DNA of 64,000 nt, from contig CAPEBR010000007.1 of assembly GCA_948602995.1 (NCBI GenBank), forward strand, positions 16,775 through 80,774, given 5' to 3'. The stretch comes from an uncultured Dorea sp. (lineage in GTDB: Bacteria > Bacillota > Clostridia > Lachnospirales > Lachnospiraceae). The first letter of the stretch is position 1; each line of letters begins with the position of its first letter. The notes under the pieces were generated by a model. It searched no databases and was not told the DNA's origin. It saw nothing but the letters and a program-made list of their open reading frames with translations. The translations under genes and the position numbers were made by a program. Shown piece by piece: positions 16,934 through 24,456 of this stretch.

Positions 16934-17263
16934 ATGACAGTTGGACAACGCATTAAAGCTCTCAGAAAATTAAAAAATATCCAACAAAATCAATTGGCTG
17001 ACTACATCCATGTGTCTCCAAGTACCATGTGCCGCATAGAAACTGAGTCAACTGGAGTTACTCTGGAAAACATTTGTAACATTGCTAATGTTTTAGAAGT
17101 AACGCCCCAGGATATATTATGCGACATCTTCGTATATGACCCGGCTCTTAAGATGAGCATTGCAGAAGAAATTAGAATCACTGCCGAAAAGCTCCCTCCC
17201 CAAAAACAGGCTGAAATACTGGTTATGTTGAAGTCTCTGCGTTCTTATTTAAGTGAATCATAA
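16934..17263 (+). CDS. XRE family HTH regulator
   Basis: A 109-residue protein with a Cro/CI-type HTH in residues 3-58 (TVGQRIKALRKLKNIQQNQL, then VSPSTMCRIETE) and a helical tail (EKLPPQKQAEILVMLKSL). The ATG at 16934 is used because AAGGAG lies about 10 bases upstream; upstream in-frame ATGs are too close to or before it. It is divergent from the lan operon across an operator-like palindrome and probably represses that operon and itself. Confidence 0.88.
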   Translation: MTVGQRIKALRKLKNIQQNQLADYIHVSPSTMCRIETESTGVTLENICNIANVLEVTPQDILCDIFVYDPALKMSIAEEIRITAEKLPPQKQAEILVMLKSLRSYLSES

Positions 17264-17565
17264 CACAATCAAGAGAGCTTTTCATCAGTCTGACCTCAAT
17301 TCGTATATTTTTAGACTTTAAATCGGTCAAACAGCATTTTTGATTGATTGTACTAAATGGCTGTCCTCATAAAATGAGACGACAGTCTTTTTATATTTCA
17401 CAGAAAAAACTTTATCATTCTGTCATTTAAGGACAATTAGTCGGATTTTTTGAAGGATTATTCAAAATCTGTTGAAAAATCTTTGAAAATGATATTTATT
17501 TATAGGTGTATAGATCTATAGCCAAAATACTTAAGTATGAATCTGACAGAAAGGAGAAAAAAGAA
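17264..17565. other. Intergenic region with terminator and promoter
   Basis: 302 bp without a gene. It holds the terminator of the XRE gene (17359-17394) and an AT-rich stretch that must carry the promoter of the secreted-protein gene at 17566. No further structure seen. Confidence 0.6.
17359..17394 (+). terminator. Intrinsic terminator after XRE gene
   Basis: Stem GGCTGTCCTCAT / ATGAGACGACAGTC (one 2-nt bulge) followed by TTTTTATATTT. Confidence 0.75.
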
Positions 17566-17946
17566 ATGAAAAACAAAAAAACCGGTATCCTGTTAATTAT
17601 GACTATATGTACAGTCATATTCGGAATACCAGCTAACGCTGCGACAAGCTATCTGGATGTAAGTACGAATGACAGATATTCCTATTATACTTACAAGGAT
17701 ACAGGCGCTGACTACGAGAATCTGTATTATGTAACGCCCACAACCTATAAGGGAAGATTGATTATGGGGAGATCCAGGTCTCAAAATGGAAAGTACAGTT
17801 CTCACATAACAAATATCTCTAAAAAGGCAGATAGTTATAGTTATGGCTCTCCTAAATCGCAGGGTGGTATTTACTATCAGTTTTACGCGGGCCCCGGAGT
17901 CGGTACATCCAGTGACTGGCACTTAATAGGACGGTATACGCCATAA
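17566..17946 (+). CDS. Small secreted protein, lactococcin 972-like candidate
   Basis: A 126-residue protein with a clear Sec signal peptide (MKNKKTGILLIMTICTVIFG, cleavage after ANA near residue 25) and a Tyr/Ser/Gly-rich mature part of about 100 residues without Cys, ending SSDWHLIGRYTP. AAGGAG precedes the ATG at 17566. Size, signal peptide and aromatic-rich beta-like mature part, and its position before a lipoprotein/ABC transporter operon, are reminiscent of lactococcin 972-type bacteriocins, whose operons carry a membrane protein and an ABC ATPase. That assignment is tentative; no diagnostic motif was confirmed. Confidence 0.6.
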   Translation: MKNKKTGILLIMTICTVIFGIPANAATSYLDVSTNDRYSYYTYKDTGADYENLYYVTPTTYKGRLIMGRSRSQNGKYSSHITNISKKADSYSYGSPKSQGGIYYQFYAGPGVGTSSDWHLIGRYTP

Positions 17947-17951
17947 GCAGA

Positions 17952-17981
17952 TTATGGGAAAGGCTTTTGCCTTTCCCATAA
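17952..17981 (+). terminator. Hairpin after the secreted-protein gene
   Basis: Perfect inverted repeat TTATGGGAAAGGC / GCCTTTCCCATAA with a 4-nt loop but no T-run, 5 bases after the stop. Probably a partial terminator or mRNA-stabilising hairpin that separates high secreted-protein expression from the transporter genes. Confidence 0.6.
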
Positions 17982-18011
17982 CTTATTGCCAGAAAGATAA
18001 GAGGTAAATCT

Positions 18012-18998
18012 ATGAGAACAAGAGAAATTCTTAGCATATGTTTCTTACTATTATGTCTGACACTCACAGCTTGTTCAGCAAAAAAAGAGAGTTCAAAAGA
18101 ACGATCTGATCGCTATCACTTTCCGGGCAGCTATACAAGACAAACTGCCTCCATTGAAATTGATCTGCCGGTTATTGCCGGGAGTGAAAATAAAAACTGC
18201 CTATATAAATGTACGGCAGAAAAAAAACATTTTGCTCCCAGGGAAATTGCTTCTTTGATTTGGGGGACAGAGCTCTCTAAGCTTGTTTCGGAAACTGATG
18301 AAAACAGCTTTGTCCACAAAAACAAAAACTCCCTTTACGTGGATTGCGATTACATTGCTTTTAACAGCAACTCAGAAAAGCAGAAATCCATCATGAAAAA
18401 ATTTTCTCTATTTCCTGAGACTTATACCGCAGACCAGTTCCCGGCCTTTGAGGATACGGATGAAGGTTTTACTGATTTTAAGGAAAAGGGAAAACTAGAA
18501 GAGCTTTTTTACTCCATGGGAATCACGAATCTTTTCTTATATAAGGCGTACCTGCCAGAAGAGGAAATCCGGTACTGGATCGGAACTGAGACCTGCCAGG
18601 GTCTTCCGGTCTTCTGTTCCTCTTTTTATAATGGCTTTAATGACACATGGTCGCCGGTTCAGGCCTTATATACACCGTCAGGAATAGAAAAAATACAGGT
18701 CTTATACTATTTTAATTTTTCCCTGACAGAAGAAAAAATCAGTCTTAAACCCTTTGATGAGATAGCGGATGCCCTGGAGAAAGAATACTCTATGCTAATA
18801 ACAGATTATAAACATGCAGCAATAAAAGCAGAGCTGTCCTTCTGGGTTAATGTGAATCAGACAAATAATACCTGGGAAATGCTTCCTGTATGGATCATTA
18901 CCATAAGGGAATTTCCCCCAGATACTCCTGATCATTTTACGGAGTATGAAAAAATAATCAACGCAGAAACTGCGGAAGTATTGGAAGCAGGTGAATAA
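18012..18998 (+). CDS. Lipoprotein of ABC transporter operon
   Basis: A 328-residue protein with a lipoprotein signal peptide (lipobox LTAC, Cys20 or 21) and no recognised domain. AAGAGGTAAATCT precedes the ATG. Its stop overlaps the start of the next permease gene by 8 bases. It is exported and membrane anchored. With the following two permeases and ATPase it makes a lipoprotein-permease-permease-ATPase operon, a layout seen in bacteriocin immunity systems (LanI/LanEFG or lactococcin 972 types). The immunity role is inference from context. Confidence 0.75.
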   Translation: MRTREILSICFLLLCLTLTACSAKKESSKERSDRYHFPGSYTRQTASIEIDLPVIAGSENKNCLYKCTAEKKHFAPREIASLIWGTELSKLVSETDENSFVHKNKNSLYVDCDYIAFNSNSEKQKSIMKKFSLFPETYTADQFPAFEDTDEGFTDFKEKGKLEELFYSMGITNLFLYKAYLPEEEIRYWIGTETCQGLPVFCSSFYNGFNDTWSPVQALYTPSGIEKIQVLYYFNFSLTEEKISLKPFDEIADALEKEYSMLITDYKHAAIKAELSFWVNVNQTNNTWEMLPVWIITIREFPPDTPDHFTEYEKIINAETAEVLEAGE

Positions 18999-19764
18999 TA
19001 TGAGATATTTCAAGACAGAATCCGGCAGAGCATTCCTGTCCTGCCGGTTCTTGCTTAGTATTGCCGGAGTAACTCTCACTTACTTTTTTTCACTTTATAA
19101 AGTAGCCGGAATATATGACTCTGTCTACACAACCTATATAAACGCCACATCTCTTATTCCTTTCCTCGTTACATTAACAATCTGTGCAATCCCCTTTTCC
19201 CATTGTTTTTGTGAGGATATGGAATATCATTATATCTTTCAGACTGCGCTTAGATGCCCTGTATGGAAATATGTACTGGTTAAAATTCTCCTGATATATT
19301 TAACCGCTATTTCGACAATGGTATTGGGTACAGTCCTATTTGTCTTAATCATCCGTCTTAAAGTTCCATGGACAGGACCGGAAAGCCACTGGATGCAGTA
19401 TCCCTTTGTACGGGTGTTTTTTGACAATGACCATTTCTTGGTATATTACATCGTCCATTCATTTTTTACTGGTCTGCTCGCAGGATTTTTGTCCGTATTA
19501 GCTGCCTTCGGCTCCTTGTTCTGGCAGAACAGATTATTTGTATTATCCATACCTTTTATGTCATACTGTCTGCTAATTTATTATTTACAGGCATTATTTC
19601 CTAGAAGTCCCTGGTTTGACATTAGCCAATTGTTCAATCCGTCCTTTGATATCTGGAACAATGAACGATTTTCAATCCTGTGGCCATTTATTGTAACCAT
19701 TCTGTCAGCTTTTGCTGCATGGCTTATCATTAGCCTGAAATTAAGGAGGACTTTGCATGAGTAA
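18991..19764 (+). CDS. ABC transporter permease (first)
   Basis: A 257-residue protein with about six membrane spans and no other domain, e.g. 20-40, 50-75, 90-115, 150-175, 185-205 and 230-250. It overlaps the lipoprotein gene upstream and the second permease gene downstream by 8 bases each, so all are translated together. Probably one half of the membrane channel driven by the ATPase at 20616. It resembles ABC-2-like permeases in size; no family motif was recognised. Confidence 0.72.
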   Translation: MNNMRYFKTESGRAFLSCRFLLSIAGVTLTYFFSLYKVAGIYDSVYTTYINATSLIPFLVTLTICAIPFSHCFCEDMEYHYIFQTALRCPVWKYVLVKILLIYLTAISTMVLGTVLFVLIIRLKVPWTGPESHWMQYPFVRVFFDNDHFLVYYIVHSFFTGLLAGFLSVLAAFGSLFWQNRLFVLSIPFMSYCLLIYYLQALFPRSPWFDISQLFNPSFDIWNNERFSILWPFIVTILSAFAAWLIISLKLRRTLHE

Positions 19765-20608
19765 AAATTTTTGCACAATATGTTTTAGCCGAATCTGCAA
19801 CAGAAAAAATGTACTGCTTGCCGTGCTGCTTCTCTTCTTAAATGCCATCTACTGTACGCCGCTGAGAGACTTTTGCAGCATGTCAGCATGTCGTGTTACT
19901 CCATGGATTTTTTCTTTTTTATTAACAGATACAAATTATCTGTTGTTATTTATGGCATGCATTATCTATTATTTTTCAGATGTTCCGTACATGAACCAGT
20001 GGAATAGCTATTACTTATTGAGAAAAGGAAAATCCGGCTGGGGACGGGAGCAGATCTGTTATATATTGACAAGCGCCTTTATCATTACCATGATCAGTAT
20101 ACCCCTTTCCATTGCATCAATCATTCCGAATCTGTATATAGAGAAGGGCTGGGGAAAGGTTCTCTATACCCTTGCCAAAACAAATGCGGGAGAAAAGTGC
20201 GATCTCTTCTGGAAAATATCTTCACAGTATATCAGTAAGCATACGCCTTTTGAAGCTATGATGGTTTCTATACTCTTCACATTGCTTGGCGTGACCTTTA
20301 TCGGATGCTTTATGTTCTGCTGTGCACTGCTGTTCCCTAAGGGAATGAGTATTCTGGCAGCGACAGGATTGTCTGTATATTCCTCTGTTGTAGTCGGACT
20401 GGGGGATTATGCCCAGCGTGAATTATCTCTGACATCTCCTGTCTCGTGGATGCGTATTACCGATTTCGGCATTACAAAATACGGATATAAGATTGCTGCT
20501 TCTTACGCTTATGCTATCTGTGCGTATCTTATGTTAATCATATTATCCGTATCAATAAGCCTGTATAAAATACAAAAAGCAGATTTTATCTGGAATCATG
20601 AGGAGTAA
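19757..20608 (+). CDS. ABC transporter permease (second)
   Basis: A 283-residue membrane protein with about six spans, starting with a short cytoplasmic Cys-containing stretch (MSKNFCTICFSRICNRKNVL). AAGGAGG lies before the ATG. It overlaps the previous gene by 8 bases; the ATPase start follows its stop by 8 bases. Likely the partner permease of 18991-19764. Function beyond transport is not visible. Confidence 0.72.
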   Translation: MSKNFCTICFSRICNRKNVLLAVLLLFLNAIYCTPLRDFCSMSACRVTPWIFSFLLTDTNYLLLFMACIIYYFSDVPYMNQWNSYYLLRKGKSGWGREQICYILTSAFIITMISIPLSIASIIPNLYIEKGWGKVLYTLAKTNAGEKCDLFWKISSQYISKHTPFEAMMVSILFTLLGVTFIGCFMFCCALLFPKGMSILAATGLSVYSSVVVGLGDYAQRELSLTSPVSWMRITDFGITKYGYKIAASYAYAICAYLMLIILSVSISLYKIQKADFIWNHEE

Positions 20609-20615
20609 TGATACT

Positions 20616-21251
20616 ATGGGAAAAATTGCAATTGAATTTAAAAATGTGTCCAAAATTTTGGGGTATCATCAAGTGCTAAGTAATGTTAATATCTCTTTGA
20701 GGGAGCACCGTATTACAGGCATTGTCGGCCGAAATGGCTCTGGTAAGACCGTTCTGCTGAAATGTATCTGCGGTTTTCTACAGCCTGACGTTGGTGAAAT
20801 TACCATCTACGGGAAAAGCCCCGACAAATATATAACAGAAGGGAATAAACTGGGGGCAGCTATAGACGGACCTGCACTTTTAGACGGGTACAGCGGTTTA
20901 AGAAATCTGGAACTTTTATACGGAATTCTTAACAAGCCGGATCGCAGTCATCTAAGCATGGTCATGGAAAGAGTTGGTTTAGATCCCTGGTCATCTAAAG
21001 CCGTAAAAAAGTATTCTATGGGAATGAAGCAGCGGCTTGCAATTGCGCAGGCAATCATGGAAGATCAGGAAATTATCATTCTTGATGAACCAATGAATGG
21101 CCTGGATACAGACTGCATAGATGCAGTCAGAACACTTCTCCTGGAATTGAAGCAAGAACACAGGACAATTATACTTTCCAGCCACAATCAAAAAGATATT
21201 GAACTGCTATGTGATGATATCTATGAGATCAAGGAAGGAAGAATATTATGA
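20616..21251 (+). CDS. ABC transporter ATP-binding protein
   Basis: A 211-residue ATPase: Walker A GRNGSGKT, signature YSMGMKQRLAIAQA, Walker B IIILDEPMNGLD and a switch His in ILSSHNQ. The ATG at 20616 is preferred to one 18 bases upstream because GAGGAG precedes it. It lacks a C39 peptidase and membrane domain, so it is not a LanT. It forms the last gene of the operon from 17566/18012, and a strong terminator follows. It may give self-protection against the lanthipeptide or the secreted 126-residue protein. Confidence 0.92.
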   Translation: MGKIAIEFKNVSKILGYHQVLSNVNISLREHRITGIVGRNGSGKTVLLKCICGFLQPDVGEITIYGKSPDKYITEGNKLGAAIDGPALLDGYSGLRNLELLYGILNKPDRSHLSMVMERVGLDPWSSKAVKKYSMGMKQRLAIAQAIMEDQEIIILDEPMNGLDTDCIDAVRTLLLELKQEHRTIILSSHNQKDIELLCDDIYEIKEGRIL

Positions 21252-21297
21252 TGTAATCGCTGCTATACGGTATACCCAGCATAGCAATGTGTTAAAC

Positions 21298-21337
21298 ACC
21301 CACAGAACCTCACCGTCCTGTGGGTATTCTTTTTTTT
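21298..21337 (+). terminator. Intrinsic terminator after ABC operon
   Basis: Stem ACCCACAG / CTGTGGGT with a 12-nt loop and ATTCTTTTTTTT tail. It ends the operon and separates it from the holin gene. Confidence 0.9.
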
Positions 21338-21374
21338 ACCTATACGGGAAGGTTGCAAAAGCACTATTGAAAAG

Positions 21375-21413
21375 GTTACAAATACGGGATAAGCAGCTTT
21401 TTTATTTTAATAA
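21375..21413 (+). promoter_or_regulatory. Possible sigma-specific promoter of holin gene
   Basis: GTTACA, 16 bp, CTTTTTTATTTTAATAA. The -35 and spacing match the two promoters at 9856-9905 and 21865-21914 (TTTACA/TTTCTA, 16 bp, CTTCTTT), but this one lacks the ATAACCGGTTAT palindrome. The T-rich -10 region has low information. Confidence 0.35.
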
Positions 21414-21437
21414 AAAGCACTGAAGGAGGTGAGATTT

Positions 21438-21857
21438 ATGCAAAAAATTATGGAACATCTGCATGTTCTGTCTGGGGTCAGCTTTGGAATTGTAAGCCAC
21501 TATTTAGGCGGATGGGATTATATGCTTAAAGCTATATTAGTCTTTGTAATCTTAGATTTCCTTACCGGCTGGCTAAAAGCAATTTACACCAAATCTTTAT
21601 CATCAAAGGCTGGATTCAAAGGGATTATCAGAAAAGTAGTGATCTTTATCATTATCGCGGTAGCAAGTATTCTGCAAATGTTACTAAATGACAAAATTCC
21701 ACTGCGGGAAACCATGATTATGTTTTACATCCTAAACGAGGCTTTAAGCATCATTGAAAATGCATCCTATTTTATTCCTGTTCCTGCCAGATTGAAGGAT
21801 GTTCTTCGTGAGCTGAATCAGAAATATGATGATAATACAAAAAGAAAAAAAGACTAA
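21438..21857 (+). CDS. Holin of the TcdE/UviB (phage holin 4) family
   Basis: A 139-residue protein with three hydrophobic segments and the family hallmark DYMLKAILVFVILDFLTGWL (holin-4 type DFxTG motif), followed by KAGFKGIIRKV and a C-terminal charged tail (NQKYDDNTKRKKD). The ATG at 21438 has GGAGG 8 bases upstream. TcdE and UviB of clostridia belong to this family and serve in release of leaderless toxins or bacteriocins. Here no phage structural genes are present, the next gene is a leaderless small protein, and a small sigma factor follows. A role in non-lytic or lytic protein release is the best reading. Confidence 0.9.
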   Translation: MQKIMEHLHVLSGVSFGIVSHYLGGWDYMLKAILVFVILDFLTGWLKAIYTKSLSSKAGFKGIIRKVVIFIIIAVASILQMLLNDKIPLRETMIMFYILNEALSIIENASYFIPVPARLKDVLRELNQKYDDNTKRKKD

Positions 21858-21864
21858 AAAAGAG

Positions 21865-21914
21865 TTTCTAAAACAACTCTTCCCTTCTTCTTTCATTATA
21901 GATAACCGGTTATG
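21865..21914 (+). promoter_or_regulatory. Special promoter of the 171-residue protein gene
   Basis: TTTCTA, 16 bp, CTTCTTTCATTATA, then GATAACCGGTTATG ending 26 bases before the ATG. It matches the promoter at 9856-9905 over the whole 27-bp core with one difference and the same distances. It is the strongest evidence for a two-gene regulon. Confidence 0.6.
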
Positions 21915-21940
21915 AAAAACAAAACAAGGAGGAAACAATT

Positions 21941-22456
21941 ATGTCAACGTGTTGTGTAAACAAAAGCGGAAAGGTCGTTCCTGTATATAACGCCTCCAGG
22001 GCGAAAATCGGAGAACTTACCCAAAATGAATTTTTTTCCAAGATAGGCTCTGAGGGCAGCCAGGTCGCCATTTATTTCCTTGGACCGAATGGGAAGGCTT
22101 TGGAAGGACTTCTAATCTCCCCTCCAAAGAGTACTGTAACTTCCATCGAACAGTATCCATATGGAACTGCAAAAATCGATGGAACCACCTACAAAACCTA
22201 TTATATGCGTGAAACCAAAAATCTCTATGATATAAATGGTAGTGTAATTGGAAGCGTTGCCGCCGGAAAGAGAGTTGCATGTCTGACTGGTCTTGGCGGA
22301 AATTCCAAACCATATCTGAAGGCCATTAACTACGCTGCTAAACGCGCCGGAGGATGGGAAAATATGTCTAACAATGGCTATAGCTACGGTTTTGTTGATA
22401 CCGGGCTTAGGACAAGTTCTTCCAAATCTGGAATCGCATTGTACGGTTCCTGGTAA
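21941..22456 (+). CDS. Leaderless small protein co-regulated with DUF1906 gene
   Basis: A 171-residue protein with AAGGAGGAAACA before the ATG. No signal peptide, lipobox or membrane span. Two parts look SH3-like: residues 8-35 (SGKVVPVYNASRAKIGELTQ) and 90-115 (LYDINGSVIGSVAAGKRVAC), with a Gly/Ser-rich end (VDTGLRTSSSKSGIALYGSW). SH3-like folds bind cell walls, which would fit an extracellular role after holin release, but the family is not recognised. It lies 83 bp after the holin gene and has its own promoter shared with the gene at 7520-9829. Confidence 0.78.
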   Translation: MSTCCVNKSGKVVPVYNASRAKIGELTQNEFFSKIGSEGSQVAIYFLGPNGKALEGLLISPPKSTVTSIEQYPYGTAKIDGTTYKTYYMRETKNLYDINGSVIGSVAAGKRVACLTGLGGNSKPYLKAINYAAKRAGGWENMSNNGYSYGFVDTGLRTSSSKSGIALYGSW

Positions 22457-22510
22457 ACAGCTGCAATGTAACAGTTTAGACAAGCTGTTCTCACGGTCAG
22501 CGCAGCAAGT

Positions 22511-22560
22511 AATCAAAATGGGACGGGGCATTTTTAAAAATGCCCCGTCCCATTTTGATT
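22511..22560. repeat. GGGGACGGGG palindrome, extended short form
   Basis: A perfect 50-bp palindrome: 25-bp arms AATCAAAATGGGACGGGGCA plus TTTTT. The AATCAAAAT / ATTTTGATT outer parts are unique to this copy yet fully complementary to each other. It lies between the 171-residue protein gene and the sigma gene. Confidence 0.92.
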
Positions 22561-22689
22561 TCATTAGCATTATACTCCTGACTTTTGCATTTCTAGAAGC
22601 TGTCAAATCATGTCAAAAAAACGGCGAGATAGACAAACCATGGTGCATAATTTCTAAACATTTCTTATTAATTGATAAGGAGTGATCAT

Positions 22690-23241
22690 ATGAAACCAAA
22701 ATACGATATTATAAAGCTTTTAAAAAACTACAAGACAAGCTATGATGAAAAGAGTCTGTTAAAAATCATCGAATGCATGTATCCTATTATTAACAGATAT
22801 TCCAGACAGGCATATTGGAGCGAATATGATGACATGCAGCAGGAATTGATGCTGTCTGTAATCGAGGCGGCGCAAAGAATTGAAAATTACGATAACGAGG
22901 GCGCAAGTATAAAGTTTTTAGCAAATGCTGTAAAAAACAGATTTTTAGAATTGTACAGAAAACATAGGAATATTAAAAACCAGATCGGATTTGCTTCTGA
23001 AATGCTTGAAAATATATGTAATCATGATTATGAATCTTACGCTGACATTGAGTTTAAGGCCGACTTAAAAAGTTTAACGAACTGCAGTTCACCCTTGCAG
23101 CAACAAGTCGCGTACTATATTTTAAGCGAAAATACTACGGACACAGAGATTGCCAGGAATCTTAATGTTTCACGGCAATATGTAAACCGCTGCAAAAAGA
23201 CAATATTCCATGCACTTCATTCCTATTGTTCCCCACAGTAA
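22690..23241 (+). CDS. Sigma-70 family factor, TcdR/UviA-like
   Basis: A 183-residue protein: region 2-like helices (YWSEYDDMQQELMLSVIEAA, then ASIKFLANAVKNRFLELYRK) and a C-terminal region 4 HTH (TTDTEIARNLNVSRQYVNRC). The ATG at 22690 has AAGGAG 7 bases upstream. Size matches clostridial TcdR, BotR and UviA (about 180 residues), which drive toxin or bacteriocin genes and are encoded near holins. Region 4 may be partly phage-activator-like, so a positive control factor is an alternative. No anti-sigma gene is adjacent. It is the likely activator of the promoters at 9856, 21865 and perhaps 21375. Confidence 0.85.
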   Translation: MKPKYDIIKLLKNYKTSYDEKSLLKIIECMYPIINRYSRQAYWSEYDDMQQELMLSVIEAAQRIENYDNEGASIKFLANAVKNRFLELYRKHRNIKNQIGFASEMLENICNHDYESYADIEFKADLKSLTNCSSPLQQQVAYYILSENTTDTEIARNLNVSRQYVNRCKKTIFHALHSYCSPQ

Positions 23242-23332
23242 AATCCGTTTTTATTCAAAGGAGCAGTACATCATTGCGTAATTAACGGTGAATCATGCAA
23301 GTCTGTACTGGCGCTCTATCCGTTCAGAGACA

Positions 23333-23360
23333 GGGTATAATCCAAAACTGAGTTATACCC
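23333..23360. terminator. Bidirectional terminator between convergent genes
   Basis: GGGTATAA / TTATACCC inverted repeat, extended by partly complementary GAGACA and CCTCTC flanks, between the sigma gene (+) and the lipoprotein gene (-). Confidence 0.55.
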
Positions 23361-23372
23361 TCCTCTCCAGCC

Positions 23373-24110
23373 TTACTTTTTGTAACAGGTCAACTCTCCG
23401 TAATACAGCTTTAACGTTGATAAGTCTTTAACCCCTGCACTTACATCCTCCTGCCCATACCGCAGCAGATAGTAATCCATATCATGAAGAATCCGGTAGA
23501 TTTCCATAATACACTTGGCATCATGGCTTTCCTTTGCTTCTTTCACATCCGCAATGATTCGTCCGAAGTCGCAGACCAGATCTTCGTTACGTATCGTAGA
23601 TTTGATCTCTGCCAGAACCCTTAATATACGATCCGCATCATATTCATTCGTATTGTAGACCTTATCACCATACTTTTGTTCGTACTCTCTTTCTGTCAGT
23701 CCTTCCTCTTCCTTTTTATCCCACACGTCTTCATCAAAGGCATATCCCTCTACAATCTCACCCGTCTCGTGCAGATAATTCCATACTGCATCGCCTGGGT
23801 CAGCCAGGCGCTCCTCAAGATTGCTATAAAAGAATCTATTCTCCAAAGCCAGATTTGCAGCTGTAACTGCCTCCCGCATTCTTTTGATATCTTCTTTTTT
23901 CATGCCTTCCTGTACGATTTCACGCATGGCGAGGACTTCCTCCTTAGAAGGCGGCTCTGCTTCCTTGTTTTCCTTCTGGCTTCCTGTGGTATTCACCACA
24001 ATATTCTTTGCCTGATCTTCCTTCTTTTCTGTAATTTCCCCATCCGTTTTCTTTTGGCATCCGGATACTGCCGCACAGACAATCAAAAATATGACTATAA
24101 ATCTTTTCAT
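23373..24110 (-). CDS. Putative lipoprotein
   Basis: A 245-residue protein with a lipoprotein signal peptide (MKRFIVIFLIVCAAVSGC, Cys18) followed by a charged Lys/Glu-rich linker (residues 20-55) and a helical domain rich in Asp/Glu. No family recognised. The start follows AAGGGGGTTTTTAAG. It is convergent with the sigma gene; no sign that it belongs to the holin regulon. Confidence 0.75.
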   Translation of the reverse strand: MKRFIVIFLIVCAAVSGCQKKTDGEITEKKEDQAKNIVVNTTGSQKENKEAEPPSKEEVLAMREIVQEGMKKEDIKRMREAVTAANLALENRFFYSNLEERLADPGDAVWNYLHETGEIVEGYAFDEDVWDKKEEEGLTEREYEQKYGDKVYNTNEYDADRILRVLAEIKSTIRNEDLVCDFGRIIADVKEAKESHDAKCIMEIYRILHDMDYYLLRYGQEDVSAGVKDLSTLKLYYGELTCYKK

Positions 24111-24456
24111 CTTAAAAACCCCCTTAAATTCATTTCAGTGAAACGCGCTGAGCCTTGGCAAACTTATTTTAACATATGATTTCAGAGAATTCTCATCCTG
24201 TCCGTAAAAGATTGTCTTTTGTCCTTAAGAGGCACTGTCCGGAAATAATCAGAGACCTCTAATCCTGCCTTTCTCCAATTCATATTCAATATTGGGGACT
24301 CGCACAGGTACAGATGAAATCATATAATATGAGAAGGGGAATACCCAGTTATACAGCCTTTTATACGGATTATACCAAATCTATTGAAAAAACTCCAAAG
24401 ATAATCATATACTACTATTCCAAAAGCACTTATGAAAAAACAGTAAAGGAAATGAT
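24111..24456. other. Intergenic region, no gene seen
   Basis: 346 bp, AT-rich, between the divergent lipoprotein and L,D-transpeptidase genes. It must hold both promoters. No repeat, RNA or small ORF with a convincing ribosome site was found. Confidence 0.5.

Noticed and set aside
20616..21251. ABC ATPase as the lanthipeptide exporter LanT
   Set aside because: Only a nucleotide-binding domain of 211 residues; no C39 peptidase and no fused membrane domain.
21438..23241. Holin and sigma genes as a prophage remnant
   Set aside because: No terminase, capsid, tail, integrase or lysin genes nearby; shared promoters with non-phage-like genes favour a release system, although a domesticated origin is possible.
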